Below the pieces are notes generated by a model. The model was not told the DNA's origin, ran no database searches, and worked only from the letters and a program-made list of their open reading frames with translations. A stretch of 64,000 nucleotides of DNA from contig OX419755.1 of the NCBI GenBank assembly GCA_948567375.1, forward strand, positions 40,429,001 through 40,493,000, written 5' to 3'. This document shows positions 8,940 through 21,259 of the stretch, piece by piece. The position numbers and the translations under genes were made by a program. Position 1 is the stretch's first letter. The number at the start of each line of letters is the position of its first letter. The stretch comes from Lunularia cruciata. Its lineage: Eukaryota; Streptophyta; Marchantiopsida; Lunulariales; Lunulariaceae.

Positions 8940-9525
8940 TGCAATACATTGAGGACAAGAGAACTCTCCAAGAGAAATACAAGAGAGAACACACAAACTT
9001 TACCCTCAATCCTTCGATGCTCCAAAGGAGCACCTTCTCTTTATTATATAGCAAAGAGGACCCCCTCAAAAGAAGCTCCACCCTTGGATCGGATACAAGG
9101 ACTGGTGATATGTCATCAAGCTTCACCCTTAGATTAATTGCCTGGATGGGTGACATGTCAGTCCTTGCCCTATATAGTTAGTCAAACAAGTTTGACTAGA
9201 GAGAATCTTCTTGTAAGAAGCTCAAAATCACGTGGTTGGAGTATCATTGGAAAGCTCTCAATGAGATGAATCATGTGGAGAGAAGGCAAGCCTTTATTCC
9301 CTAAGGGAGAGGAATATTTTCATTTTTAGGCCTAATTCATTTGTTTAGGCCTTTAAAATTGGCTCTAAAGTTTTCAAGTTATTTTTGGCTTCTACCTTAT
9401 TAGTAGAGATGCTCTTTTGGTTGCACCTCTATCTGATCTACTTAGCCCATCATAAAAAAAATCCTTCTAGATTTTACCAAGTCAATTTTCAAGTCTAGAT
9501 CATATGTCAAACTATTGGTATTACA
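8940..9525 (-). repeat. Family A LTR (3' LTR of truncated copy A1)
   Basis: It begins TGCAATAC and ends GGTATTACA on the plus strand, matching the family A termini (TGTAATACCAAG / CTTGGAGTATTACA) in reverse. At 586 bp it is shorter than the 680-925 bp of the other copies, so part of the LTR is deleted. It interrupts the family B integrase to its left. The chromodomain end of A1 pol abuts it on the right, as expected for a 3' LTR on the minus strand. Confidence 0.8.
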
Positions 9526-11650
9526 AACTTCCCCTTTTATGATGCAACATCCTCATTACAAAACTATTGCTCAAAAGATTGAACTAACACCGGTGCAGAG
9601 GTCAAGTTGCCTATTGGCTCCCATGTTGCCTCATATAGTGGGTACCCTTTCCAATGTACAAGGTATTCCACATGTGGATGGCAAGTGCCATGGATGCATT
9701 TTTGGAGAATAAGTTTGACTTCATATTCCTCTATGTCATTAATGAGGGTTGAGCAAGATCAACTTTCTTGGATGTAAGAGAAGGAAGAGAGGTCAACATG
9801 CATATCTATATAGTAAAGAAACATGGAAGACTAGATGGATCTTTATGTGTGGCGATAGCTAGAGGTGGTAGGCCATTATGCCGATTGAACAAAGAATGGA
9901 AAAAGGTCTAATAAACAAGATTTGAGCTTGCAAGGGCCAACTAACATGAGGTTGGTGGTTGATACCAAGACTTGATCTCCAACATTAAACTCCATGTGTT
10001 GGCAATGTGGATTTGCATGCTACTTCTAACAATTTTGGGCAATTTACAACCTATGCTTGGCGTTCTCCACCCCTTATTGGATTTTAGAAACAAAAGTGTT
10101 GACCGTGTCAACCTTGATAGCCATTGGACAGACCTTCATCAAGCTCAAAGGTGTGAAAGGATGCTCACCGTTCATGTGGAAGAATGGTGTCACATGTGTG
10201 GAAGCATTCAATGAATTTTTGTAAGAAAATTCCACCAATGGGAGTAAGGTGTCCCACCTCTTATGCTCATCTAAGTAAAGCCACAAAGCATGTCCTCAAT
10301 AGTGCAATTTTTTCTCTCTATTCTTCCATTGGTCTGAGGATGGTAAGCTATGGAAATGATCAATTTGGTTTTGAAGACACCAAAGAGTGTCCTCCAGTAG
10401 TGAATTGAGTGCCTTTATTTGTGATAAGCACTCAAGACAAGCCATGGTGAGAGAAAATTGCATCTAAGTACAATTGAGCTAGTTGCGGGGCAGTCACATC
10501 CTTGGTGGTAGGGTGCACATGAATCATCTTGCTGAGTTGGTCAACAAAGACTGCAATGGAGTCAAACCCTGAGGTAGTCTTGGGTAATTTACAAACCAAA
10601 TCCATGCTGACCTATTCCCAATGTTGTGGAGGAGTGGGGAGTGGCTGGAAGAGAATGTGGGAGTTTGATTAGAACCTTTGTTTTGTTGAAAAAGTAGGCA
10701 ACTCCAAACATATTCCATCACATCATTGCTCATCTTGGGCCAATAGTAATGGCATTTAACTACATCTAAGGTCTTGTCCATTCCAACATGACCTACAACG
10801 GTGGAATCATGACATTTTGCTAGGATGGTGGTTCTTAGATCCATGGCATCCGAGATCCATAACTTACCATCATGAAAGGTGAGTCCTTGGGTGCTAAGGA
10901 GGCCTTTGGATGATTGAGCACCTACGATCTATGGATCAGTTTTTGTAGCAGCAAGAATCTTGGGCCAAAATTCAAGGTTCATCTTGACTTCCACCACCAA
11001 ATTGTTTGCCATCAGCATTTGTGTGAATGCATCTACAAGCTGCTTCTTGCCTTCCACATATGTGATTGTCATGTTGAATTGTTGTCTCCACTCTACCCAT
11101 TGAATCTATCAAAGAGAAAGATCTTTTTGTGTCTCAAGGTAGACTAGAGATTTGTGGTTTGTCTCTACCACAAATGCCTTCTCACCAAGATAGTGCTTCC
11201 AATGCTTAGTTGCAAGGACAATGGCCAGCTCTTCTCATTTGATGGTGTGATAGTTATGTTTTGCTAGTAACAATTTACAAGAGAAATATGCAATTGGGTG
11301 TCATTCATCCTACCACTCCTTTTGTAGGAATGCTCTTATTGTTACGCTTGATGCATCTATAGCCATCTTGATTGGACATTTTGGATCATACTATTTCAAG
11401 ATTGGTGCATGTAGTAATGCATCTTTCAACTCCTGAAAGGCCAACTCCTATGTGGTTCTCCACATCCACTTCTTCCCCTTGTCCAATAGTGCTCTAAGAG
11501 GTTGTGCAATCTTTGAGAAGTCCTTGAAAGATTGACAATAAATCACATCAATCCCAAGAAACTCTTCAGTTGAGTCTGATCTTCTAGAGCACCCCATTTT
11601 TTAATGACCTCTATTTTATTTTTTAGCACTTGGATAATTTTTGCACTTAC
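9526..11650 (-). pseudogene. Family A1 pol: RT tail, RNase H, integrase and chromodomain, degraded
   Basis: Read on the minus strand from 11650 down: the end of RT (an [13 protein letters not shown]-like block near 11560-11600), RNase H (11100-11500), integrase zinc-binding domain with GHVGMDKTLDVV and YYWPKMSNDV (10700-10840), integrase C-terminal part with RWDTLLPLVEFSYKNS and the GEHPFTP block (10074-10290), then a chromodomain remnant (about 9535-9720). In the HHCC motif the second Cys position reads Phe (CLLFQQ). Many stops are present. The element is truncated at about 11650, where family B leader sequence begins. Confidence 0.75.
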
Positions 11651-11859
11651 TCATAGATACAACATGTACACCATTCTATGTAAATCACAATTGGAAGGAT
11701 CATGGTTCATCAAAAAAGATGATTATATTAGGAAAAAATTGCCAAAATGTAAAATGATGGATTATGTAAAATGATACTTTGGTAGTACATGGACACAAAA
11801 ATCTTAATGGTTGGGAGAAATGGATTTGATGATCCATAAATCCCATCTATCTCATTTTT
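11651..11859 (-). other. Family B leader sequence downstream of its primer site
   Basis: Non-coding sequence between the A1 truncation point and the family B primer-binding site. Read on the minus strand it is the untranslated leader following the 5' LTR at 11873-12268. No ORF. The sharp join with A1 RT sequence near 11650 marks a deletion or rearrangement junction. Confidence 0.5.
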
Positions 11860-11871
11860 GCTCTAATACCA
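11860..11871 (-). other. Family B primer-binding site (Met-tRNA type)
   Basis: Minus strand reads TGGTATTAGAGC, one change from the initiator-Met complement TGGTATCAGAGC. It lies 1-2 bases inside the LTR end, as expected. The same word follows the plus-strand family B LTR at 28895. Confidence 0.75.
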
Positions 11872-11872
11872 A

Positions 11873-12268
11873 TGTAAAAAGCTCAAGAAAGAAACATGAA
11901 AACAGAATATCAAAGTGGAAAATCATATTAGAACTATCAAATGAGGGAAATTATAGATACCTTGTATAAGTTTGGGCTTTGATATTTATAGTGAAGCAAT
12001 ACAAGGCTAGTGATGAGCTTCAAATGAAGCTTCCTCTTTGAAGTAGCCTTCTTGGAGTGTAAGCTAAGCTAACCAAGAAGATTCCTTCTAGAAACCATCT
12101 ACTTTGCATACAAGCCAAGCTTGTCATTAACTGAGTGTGCAAATTACACGATCCTTGGAAGATTCCTAGAGTTTTTCCACCAAGAAGCTTCCTAGATGCT
12201 TTTAGAATATATTTAGAATACATAACTATATATGGTTTATTTTACTAACTTATTAGCCTCTACTAACA
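11873..12268 (-). repeat. Family B 5' LTR
   Basis: About 396 bp on the minus strand, from TGTTAGTAGAGG to TTTTTACA, followed by the primer site. It is collinear with 28480-28893: both share the CTATAAATA-type TATA box followed by CAAAGCC, and the AGAAGCATC and CTTCCAAGG blocks. The outer terminus is inferred from where similarity between the two copies begins. Confidence 0.7.
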
Positions 12269-12714
12269 TGTCTGCTAATTCAATATTATTAAACTATTCT
12301 ATTAGTTAAAGCTAAAGGTAGATCTCTCATTTGGCTAACATTATAGCTTGTAAATTAGTTAGTGAACAATATTGTGAAGTCTATGAGAGGTCAAGTGATA
12401 TTTAATTGTAAAGTTTTAGGTGAAGGCAAAAGTATATTGTGAGGGAATTCAAATTTAATTGTAAGTGAAGTCATTGACTTTTGTATTAGTTGGGTTCATC
12501 TTATATGACATATCATCAATCTACATGAGTGATGATGTTTGGTTTTTATGGTAGCATTTCAATATATAAAGAAAAGAGAGTGAAATTTTGGGAAAAACAA
12601 AATTTTTAGATTATTCTCAATTTAGAAATATCTATGTATGTGTCTAAATTAAAATTATTAAGATGAAATAACTTCATGCATGTTATACTCTCAACTGTAC
12701 TAGATCTAATGGGA
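12269..12714. other. Unassigned AT-rich sequence
   Basis: Nothing recognised; no coding frame with a plausible domain and no clear repeat. Confidence 0.4.
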
Positions 12715-13470
12715 TTTTTTGTAAGTTGCCTGAGTGGTTTGTCAATCATTTATCTCTCACTCAAGCCAAGTGGTCTCTGACTCAAGATAAACCTCTAAAG
12801 GCTATTAAGGTATTAGGTAATGGTCTAAGAAAGCAAGGAACAAAAATGTATGGTATTCCTTTAAGGATGAAAATCTAAGGCATTTCCAAGACTCAAGCCA
12901 TTTTTCATTAGAGAACTCAATTAAAAAGACATTGTGTAATTTTTGTAATTATTAAAAGGATGCAAAATACTTCCTTGCCTTTTATTTTATACAATCGTAA
13001 AATAATTAATAAATTTTTTGACTTATTATTAAAAAAATCAGTTATTAGGCAAAAAGGCATTCTAAGTCAAAAGTTTAAAGGAATATCTAAACTCATGGTA
13101 ATAGTTTCCATACTCATGTAGTCTTTACTTGAACCAAAATTAAAGTCAAGGATTCCTTCATATGTGATTCTTTGACTTCAAAGAAATCTACACCAAAAGG
13201 CTAATATATCCAAGGCTTTTCACTTCTTTCCTCAAAGCCAAATATCTAGAAATAACACAAATTCAATGAATTAGAATTCTAGATAGAGGTGCTTACATTC
13301 TCAAATTCCTCTAAGATAATTCACTTCTATCTTGGTTATGATTCTAAATATTATTACTCTAAATGATAAAATTAATTTTAAATCCATGTTAAACTCCATA
13401 AAAATAAAATATTTCAACTACATTTACTGATAAATCTAATATCCCAATACAACACACTTGCCGTAATAGA
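12715..13470 (-). repeat. Ancient, strongly diverged family C-like LTR
   Basis: The plus strand is collinear with the reverse of the family C LTR at 40082-40758: matching blocks include TCTCACTCAAG, AGACTCAAGCCATT, AGAGAACTCAAT, GTCAAGGATTCCTTCA, CTCAAAGCCAAA and AGAGGTGCTTAC, in the same order. Substitutions and indels are frequent, so this copy is far older than the other family C LTRs. No internal region is attached. Ends are approximate. Confidence 0.6.
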
Positions 13471-14694
13471 AGTTATCTCGTATTTTTTATTGGTAATCCA
13501 TAATGAATCTACTTCTCTTTGAGCTTATGCAATTATTCAAGCTCATCTCATATAATTTGGAAAACTATAAAGACCCACTTTGTTATGAGCCATGGTTTTT
13601 CATTGCTTTTTGTATTTTTCTTCATGTAAATAGTCCAAACCAGACATTGGAAGTCATTTTAAGGAAGTGCAGATTCATAGGAGGTTTTATTCCCATGATA
13701 CAAAGATATCAGATGCCTAAACAAAAGGGCCTCTCCTTGGCTGCCCAACAAGAATGAGACCATACTCATTTTGTAGACAGAACTCTTTTATTTCTATTCC
13801 ATAAGGCTTTATGAAGAGGATTCCCAAAAAAAATGAACCACTCCAATATGAAGAAAGAACCAACACCATAAGGTTATGTGAAATGATGGTGCCATGACAA
13901 AGTTTCCAAAAAATACAAAACTTTGCCAATTCTGGCCGCCATTTCAAGATCATGCAAAAAGATGCATGTACCACCAAATAACCATTGGAAACCATTTTGC
14001 ACCAAATCTCATGTGTGAAACAAATGATCTTGATCTTTCACCAATTGCCATGATTGAAGAAGGATAGACCACACCCCCATTAGGACTATAAAATGACAAC
14101 TCCACCCCTTAAGCCAAATCTTTTGCAATTTCACTTTTCACTTTTGTCTTCTTTTTATTTTCTTTATGCAACCACAATCTCTTGTGATTTCATGCAATCA
14201 CTTCTTGGTGCAGATTGTTGAATTTTGTTGATGCTATGGAGAATACAAGATGCAAAATTGTAAAACAGAAAATGAGTTTCACTATTGCACAAATTAAAAT
14301 ATTTAAGCATGACAAGGCAAACTCCCAAGAGAAGAATCAAAGTGAAGAGGGGCAAGGTGGTAGAAATCTTGAACAAATTGTTGGGGATTTTTGAATGGGA
14401 ACTATATTGCCACACCAACTACATCAAGAAGAGAAGAATAGACTTCTTGGTATGGGATTGGGGTCTTGTGGATGGAGCCATGCTGTAGGAAATTTGTGAC
14501 AACACCAAAAACTTAAGTGGGAAATCCTTATGAGGATGTCATACAATGTGGATAGAGGATTATTGGCAGCAAGTATTGGGCACAAATTGCTCTCCATTTT
14601 GGGAAATTCATATTGATACCCTACATGGTCAACCAAGCAAACAATTGAAGCAAAGGATTGATGATTTGTTCATTGGGTGGAAATCCATGCATGG
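13471..14694. other. Unassigned AT-rich sequence left of element A2
   Basis: Several short frames of 60-90 codons on both strands lack any domain, codon bias or conserved motif, so none is called. It ends at the GTACA target duplication of element A2. Confidence 0.4.
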
Positions 14695-14699
14695 GTACA

Positions 14700-15453
14700 T
14701 GTAATACGCCAAGGATAGGAGACCTGAAGAGAAACACACCATGAGAAACACACAATTTCACACTCAAACCTCTGATGCCTCAAAGGAGCACCTTCTTTTT
14801 ATTAAATAGACAAAGAGGATCTCCTCCAAGGAAGCTCTACCATAGGATTAGGCACATAGATAGGTGATATGTCAGCAAGCTCCACCCTTGGATTACTTAC
14901 TTGGATGGGTGATATGTTGGTCTTGATTTGATCTGGTTGGTCAAACAAGCTTTGAGCAGAGGGAATCTTTTAGGGAATCTTCTTATAGGAATCTCAAAAT
15001 CACGTGGATGAGATACCATTGGAAAGCTCTTGATGAGAAAAACCAGGGGGAGGGAAGGCCAACCTTTGCTCCATTGGGGAAGAAGGTCTGCACATTTTCA
15101 AGGCCTAATTCATATGTTTAGGCCTTTAAAATTGCCTTCAAAGATTTCAAGTAAATTTCAATTCCTTCTCTACTAGTAGAAGTCCCCTTCCAATGATACC
15201 TTTGTCTGATCTATTTAGTCCATATGTGTAACATCCTTCCAGATGTTAACAAACCAATTCTCACCTTTAAATCATATGTCTAGCTATTAGTTCTAAGGTT
15301 TTCAAATCTATTTTGGTTTTTGCCCTATTGGTAGAAGTACTCTTTTGGTGGTACTTCTATCTGATCTATTTTCATCATCATGTATAACATCATTCCTGAT
15401 ATTACCAAACCAAATTTCACATCTGGATCATGTGGCTAGCTCTTGGTATTACA
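14700..15453 (-). repeat. Family A2 3' LTR
   Basis: 754 bp. The plus strand begins TGTAATACGCCAAGGATAGG and ends GCTCTTGGTATTACA, so it carries short terminal inverted repeats. The chromodomain end of pol lies directly beside it on the right. It contains the two imperfect tandem sub-blocks, each with the GGTTTGGTAA / CATC / GATGTTA words on the minus strand, that characterise this family. Confidence 0.88.
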
Positions 15454-17497
15454 AACCTCCCTCCTTTTAAGACGCAATGTCCTTGTTGTACAGTTGTTGC
15501 TCAAATGCTTACACCAACACCGGTGCATATGTCAAATTGGCAGTGGGCTCTTAGGTTTCTTCATAGAAGGGGTAAACTTTCCACTGTACTAGATAGTCCA
15601 TCCATGGATGACAAGTATCACACATGCATTTCTGGAGAATATGTTCCACTTCATATTCCTTTGTTCCATCAATGAGTGTTGGACAAGGTCAAATATCTTG
15701 TGCAAAATGACATTGGCCTGATTGGGGAGCATATTTATGTAGTAGGGAAGCATGGAACACTGGATAGATCTTCATGTGTGGTGGTAGCTCAAGGCAATAG
15801 GCCACAACACCGTCTTGACAAAGAATAGAAAAAAGCCTAATAAAACCAGGTTTGAGCTTACGAAGTCCAACTAATGTGAGGTTGGTTGTTAACAGCCACT
15901 CTTGATCCCCAATATTGAACTCCATGTGCCTATGGTATGCATCAACATATTGCTTCTATCAATTTTATGCACTCTCCACACCTTGTTGGATTCTAGAAAC
16001 AAATGTCTTGACTACATCGACCTTGGTAGCCACTAAACAGATCTTCATCAAGCTAGAAGGTGTGAAGGGATGCTCACCATACATGAGGAAAAACGGAGTG
16101 ATATGGGTAGATGCATTCACCAAATTTTTGTAAGCAAATTACACTAACAAGAATAGGGTGTTCCACCTCTCTTGCTCCTCTAAGGTGAAGCCGCGTAACA
16201 TGTTTTCAATAGTGTAATTAGCCCACTCTATTTATCCATCTATTTGTGGGTGGTAAGCTATGGACATGGCAAACTTGGTTTTGAAGAAACCAAAGAGTGT
16301 TAGCCAAAACAAACTGATGAATTGAGTACCTCTATCAATGATGAGTACTCGAGACAAGCCATGGTGAGAGAAGACTGCATTTAAGTATAACTGAGCTAGT
16401 TGTGGAGCGGTCACATCCTTGACGGTAGGGCGTACATGAATCATTTTGCTAAGCCGATCTACAAAGACCACAATAAAGTCAAACCCTGATGTAGTCCTTG
16501 GTAATTCACAAACGAGATCCATACTCATATGTTCTCAATGTTGGGTAGGAGTGGGGAGAGGTTGAAGGAGCACTACAAGAGCTTGATTAGAAGCTTTGGT
16601 CTATTGACAGAGTAGGAAACTATATACTTAGTCCATCACGTTGTTACTCATCTTGGGCCAATAGTAATGGCGCTGGACTGCATCCAAGGTCTTGTCCACT
16701 CCAACATGACCTACAATGGCCAAATCATGACATTTTGCTAGAAAGGTGGTTTGTAATTTTAGGATATTTGGGATCCATAATCTAGCATCACAAAAGGTGC
16801 GTCCTTGGATGTTGGAGATACCTTTGGATGATTGCATTCCTACAATCTATGGATCAATGTTTGTAGCAGCCAAAATCTTTGGCCAAAATTTAGAGTTAAT
16901 CTTAACCTCTACTACCAAGTTATTTGACTTTGGCATGCAAGTGAATGCATCTACAAGTTGCTTCTTACCTTCCACATAGGTGATTGTCATGTTGAAGCGT
17001 TGTTGCCACTTTGCCCACCAAATTTGGCAACAAGATAGATCCTTTTGTGTCTCAAGGTAGACTAAGGGTTTGTGGTCTATCTCTACTACAAATGCCTTCT
17101 TGCCCATATAGTGCTTCTAATGCTTGGTTGCAAGGATGATGGCTAACTCTTCTTGTTCTATGGTGTGGTAGTTGCAATCTATTGGTAGCAAATTTTGAGA
17201 GAAATATGCATATTAGATGCCATCTGTCATGCCACTCTTGTTGTAGGATTTCTCTTATTGCTATGCCTAATGCAACTATAGCCAACTTGATTGGACATTT
17301 TGGGTCATACCACTTCAAGATTGATGCATGTAGCAAGGCGGCTTTCAATTCTTGAAAGGCCAACTCTTGTGCGGTTCCTCATGTCCACTTCTTCTCCTTG
17401 CCAAGTAATGTTGTTAAAGGCTATGCAACCTTGGAGAAGTCCTTGACAAATTGATGATAGAATCTTGTCAACCCTAAGAAGCTCTTGAGTTGAGTCT
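15454..17497 (-). pseudogene. Family A2 RNase H, integrase and chromodomain, degraded
   Basis: Minus strand, high to low coordinates: RNase H pieces (17360-16850: KWYDPKCPIKLAI, ALGIAIREILQQEW and the catalytic IDHKPLVYLETQ), integrase zinc-binding domain (16837-16628: GHVGVDKTLDAVQ, YYWPKMSNNV), integrase core (16528-16232) with SMDLVCELP giving the first Asp and IIDRGTQFIS giving the second, then YHPQIDG. Next comes the integrase C-terminal domain (15925-15689: EFNIGDQEWLLTTNL, GFIRLFSIL, CLELPPHMKIYPVFHASLL). A chromodomain remnant lies near 15460-15640. The chromodomain would steer integration toward marked chromatin. Several stops separate the pieces. Confidence 0.8.
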
Positions 17498-17501
17498 GAT
17501 C

Positions 17502-18224
17502 TATAACACCATTTGTGCATGTATGTAGTATTGTGATATTTAGTTTGGTATTAATAGTACTTGAGAGATATTATTTATATAGAGATAAATGACAATTCTA
17601 CATTAGTCATGATTAGCTAAAGTTAGCTATAGCTAAGATAGAGTGGACCTTACTTTAGAGGAAGTGGAAAAGATGAGCACCACTATTTTGGTTTCTAGTG
17701 TGTTGACTTGGTATTATTGGTTTCTAGTGTGTTGACTTGGTATTTCTAGTGTGTTGACTTGGTGTTATTGAAGAAAGAGTTGAGAACTCTTGGGCTCACA
17801 AGCCTTTTTGTTTTGGATTCTTTTATAGTCCAAGGATAGCCCATGTGAAGGAATCCTTGACTTAGTGGTTGGGTCATAATAAGATCACATGCTTAGTGGA
17901 ATATGCCCATATGGATAGATATTCCTTTATACTTGTTTGATTTTACTTGACTTTTATCCTATTAACTTGAGTTACTCCAGTAATTAGTAACTTTGGTGCG
18001 TAACTATTTCACAAGTATATAAACTAGGGATGAGGAGGTACTCATCATCCTTTCATTTGCAACTATCTCTCTCATTGAGTTCTCTAGTGAGCAATGTCTT
18101 GAGTCTTGGAGTGTTAGCCTGGAGGAGTATGATGGAGTTTGGGTTCTTTGCCTTCTTAGTCCATGGTGCATTACAATAATAGCCATTAGAGGTTCATCTT
18201 GAGTGAGAGACAAGCCAGCTCACA
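17502..18224 (+). repeat. Family C solo LTR inserted in A2
   Basis: It begins TATAACACCATTTGTGCATG (first G of TGTAACACC changed) and ends CCAGCTCACA, matching family C LTR ends. It splits the A2 pol between the RT end and RNase H. Flanks are GATC at 17498-17501 and AATC at 18225-18228, a 4-bp target duplication with one change. A TGTGTTGACTTGG block is triplicated near 17697-17763, a local expansion absent from the other copies. No internal sequence remains, so LTR-LTR recombination removed it. Confidence 0.9.
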
Positions 18225-18228
18225 AATC

Positions 18229-19060
18229 TTCAAGGGCACTCCATTTTGGAATGACCTCTATTTTTTCTATCAATACTTGAATACCCTCTGCACTTACTCT
18301 ATGTCCCAAGTAGTCTACTTTAGACTTGCCAAACTCGCACTTTGAGATTTTGGCATACAATTGATTTGACTTAGAACATGGAGGATTTCTTGTAGATGTT
18401 GTTTGTGTTCTGACACTGTGCCATTGTATACTAAGATGTTGTCCAAGAAGACTATAACAAACTTATCCAAATATGGATGAAATATGTCATTCATTAGACT
18501 CATGAAAGTGATAAGTGCATTGGTGAGACCAAAAGGTATCACAAGATACTCAAAGTAGTCACACCTGGTTTGAAAGGCAATTTTGTACACATCCTCCTTT
18601 GCAATTCAAATTTGATTGTAATCGCTCCGCAAATCTAGTTTGGTGAAGTGTCTTGCTCCATTGAGTTGATCAAACATGTCATCCATGCGAGGAAGGGGTA
18701 TTTGTTCTTCATTATTTGCTGATTGAAACCCCAATAGTCAATGCACATGCATATTGTACCATCCTTCTTCTTCACAAAAAAGATAGGAGCCCTAGATGGT
18801 GATATGTTGGGTTGGATGAACCCTTTCTACAACATATCCTCAATTTGATTCTTACACTCCTCCAACTCATGAGGTGATAGGTGATATGGGGCCTTACAAG
18901 GAGGTGTCTTCCTTGGGAGTGTCTCACTTTTATGATCTACTCTCCTCTTTAGTGGTAATCTTTGAGATAGATCATCAAGAAAGACATCTTGAAACTCATT
19001 TACCACATCCTTCAATTTCTCAAGAATTTTGTCCATCGAGTTGTGCACTCTGGACTTCTC
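18229..19060 (-). pseudogene. Family A2 reverse transcriptase
   Basis: Minus strand: pre-RT segment EFQDVFLDDLSQRLP and KTPPCKAPYHLSPHE with LEECKNQIEDML (19048-18827), a degraded middle, then the palm region (18590-18315): [39 protein letters not shown], and FLDN at the YxDD position where FLDD is expected. The second catalytic Asp is therefore Asn. The same FLDN occurs in the independent copy at 52907-53260. RT copies the element RNA in virus-like particles; this one is inactive. Confidence 0.8.
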
Positions 19061-19247
19061 TTATTAGACCCATGAAACATCTATTAGTCTTATAGATAGT
19101 TTTGTCACTATGACATAGAGAGGCAATTATTTGCCTATGATTTTTCTTTAACCTCAATGATCAACCATTGGTAGGTTCTCACTACTTTCTTCCTCCAATC
19201 TACCATAGGTTGTAATGCTTTATCCATGACATGCATATGATTGCATC

Positions 19248-19520
19248 TTAATGAGCTAATTGTATCACTTGCCACTCAATTGCTTCCTGATATTCTCCTA
19301 CAAAGAGTGTTACCCATCTAAGTAATGATTCAATCCTCTCTATTTGCTTGTTAGGTAACTCTACTTCTTCACTCTCATCTCTCTCTAGATCCATTCCCAA
19401 TCTTATTGCAATAGAGCAAGATAAGAAATTCTCTATTGCTCTCGGATTTATTAATACTCTCACTTGATTGCCTTCTAAGACTCCATTCACTACAATCAAT
19501 TGTGAGGTTGCTTTTCAGTA
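19248..19520 (-). pseudogene. Family A2 protease
   Basis: An 83-residue piece beginning IVVNGVLEGNQVRVLINPRA, then a NFLS-type segment. It aligns with the family pattern L-I-D-S/T-G-A-x-x-x-F-I-S, but the active-site triad reads N-P-R, so it is inactive. A stop separates it from RT downstream and the gag zinc knuckle upstream. Confidence 0.6.
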
Positions 19521-19599
19521 CCTTTGCATGCTTGTCTCCTTCCTTCTCTTGCTTTTCTACTTCCTTATTGAGCTAATAAGGCCGTGAGGTACATTTATT

Positions 19600-20670
19600 G
19601 GAGATCTTTGTTTTCCAAAGTGATTTCTACCTCCTCCTCTTCAATTCATCTCTCCATATTGTTCAAAGATTGCCTCTATGAAGACCAAGGGCCACTAGGG
19701 AGATGAACACAAAAATTGGTAGATATATGCCCAATACAACCACAATTTTAACAATGGCATTGTTCTCCTTGAGTTCCTTCTCCTCATAGGACTCCATCTC
19801 TCTTTTCTTCTACCCGTCTCCGCTCTCCTTGGTCTTGAAACCAAAGGTTGCCCAGTTCCATCGGTACTAGTCCACTCATTTGTGGCATTTTTGCCCAATA
19901 ATGTTGAGGTAGAACTACTCCTTCACCTCCCCTTAATGCCCCTATTATTCTCTACATACAAGCAATGGCTTCAAATACTGTGTGAGGATTTTGTACCATG
20001 ACTTCTTGGCAAATCCGCTCCTTCAACCCTTGTTTGAAATTGTTGAGAGCCTTTGCTAGACTCATGTTGGTTATTGCAACTTGTAGACCTAGAAATACTT
20101 CCACTTACTCTTGTACATTATTCTTTTGTTTCAATCCCCATAGTCAGATCCGGGCCATTTGCACAAAATCCACTGATTGGAAATTCTTCAACAATCCTTC
20201 TTGCATTGCTGTCCATGTGACCTCCCTTCTCTCTGCCAACATGAATCGTTCCTAAGCATCATACCATGTGAGGGCTTTGTTGGTCAAGCACCCACATGCA
20301 AACATACTTGCACCATGCTTGGTGATCTCTATTGAGAACAATCGGAATATTGATTCATTCTTGAGATCTAGTTCTCCACTACTCCCATCGTAAGCTGCTC
20401 CTTGTAAGGCTTGATGTTGCAGGTCTTCTTCATCTTGAGTAGTAATGTGACTTCATCATTGATAGGGTTGGTAGGCACAAGTGCCTCTACAAGTACTTCA
20501 ATTATAGGTATTGGGTTTTGAGATGGCTATTCTTCTTGCATTTCTTGATCATTCCTAAGGGTTTGCACTTGAGTTTGTAATACCTCCATGGTCATCTTAA
20601 TCTCTTTAAATTTGTTCAACATCCCTTTCATTCCTTGCACCAACGCATGCAACTACGGATCCATGGTTCC
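19600..20670 (-). pseudogene. Family A2 gag
   Basis: Minus strand from about 20664: an MDP-start segment with an MLNKFKEIKMTMEVLQ coiled-coil-like stretch, then KMKKTCNIKPYKEQ and MGVVENQISRMNQY blocks (shared with 39480-39600 and 52480-52590 in the other family A copies). At the C-terminal end (19898-19695) there is a degraded zinc knuckle with GCIGHIST. Multiple stops and frameshifts. Gag would form the particle shell. Confidence 0.65.
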
Positions 20671-21245
20671 TATAACACTCAATTGTTATTTTCTACTTCA
20701 ATGGAGAGTTTATATGATCACTCTAGAGGGTGCACAAACTATCAAAACTACCATTGGGACCTTAGAAGCTACCACTTGTTGATAATATTCCTCACCAAAA
20801 TTCCTGACCACAAAATTTCTAAACATCACTTTTGGTCTCACTACATAACAAATTTCTACTTGAGTGTTAAAAAGGAAAGGATTTGGGACATTCAAATCCA
20901 TCACAAAAAAATGTAGATTGTCAAATCCCACTCTTTATTGTAAATCACTACAGGCAAAATCACTTGGTTTGGAGAATTCATCATTATATCCATGAACTTT
21001 GCTCCAAAGTGAAAAACCAAATACACTCTCACTTGCTCACGCTAAATGTACATAATCTTGATGTGGAATGGATTCAAGAATAGAAAGTGAGGTGCTGGAT
21101 ATTGTTCTACTCGAGCCTCTATTATATCCTCCCTCTAGCACTCCTAATCTACAAATTACACAAGGATGTCTCCCCTCAAAATTACTCTGTCTCAATAGCC
21201 CATGTTCTTCCAAGAGGAGTGATCCACTCTCTTGGATGACAACAC
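20671..21245 (-). other. Family A2 untranslated leader
   Basis: The region between primer site and gag. It is collinear with 38701-39283 and 51676-52259 in the other family A copies, which is how it is recognised. No convincing frame. Confidence 0.5.
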
Positions 21246-21258
21246 CTACTTTGATACC
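21246..21258 (-). other. Family A2 primer-binding site
   Basis: Minus strand reads ATGGTATCAAAGT directly inside the LTR end, one or two changes from the Met-tRNA complement TGGTATCAGAGC seen intact at 38689-38700. Confidence 0.7.
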
Positions 21259-21259
21259 A

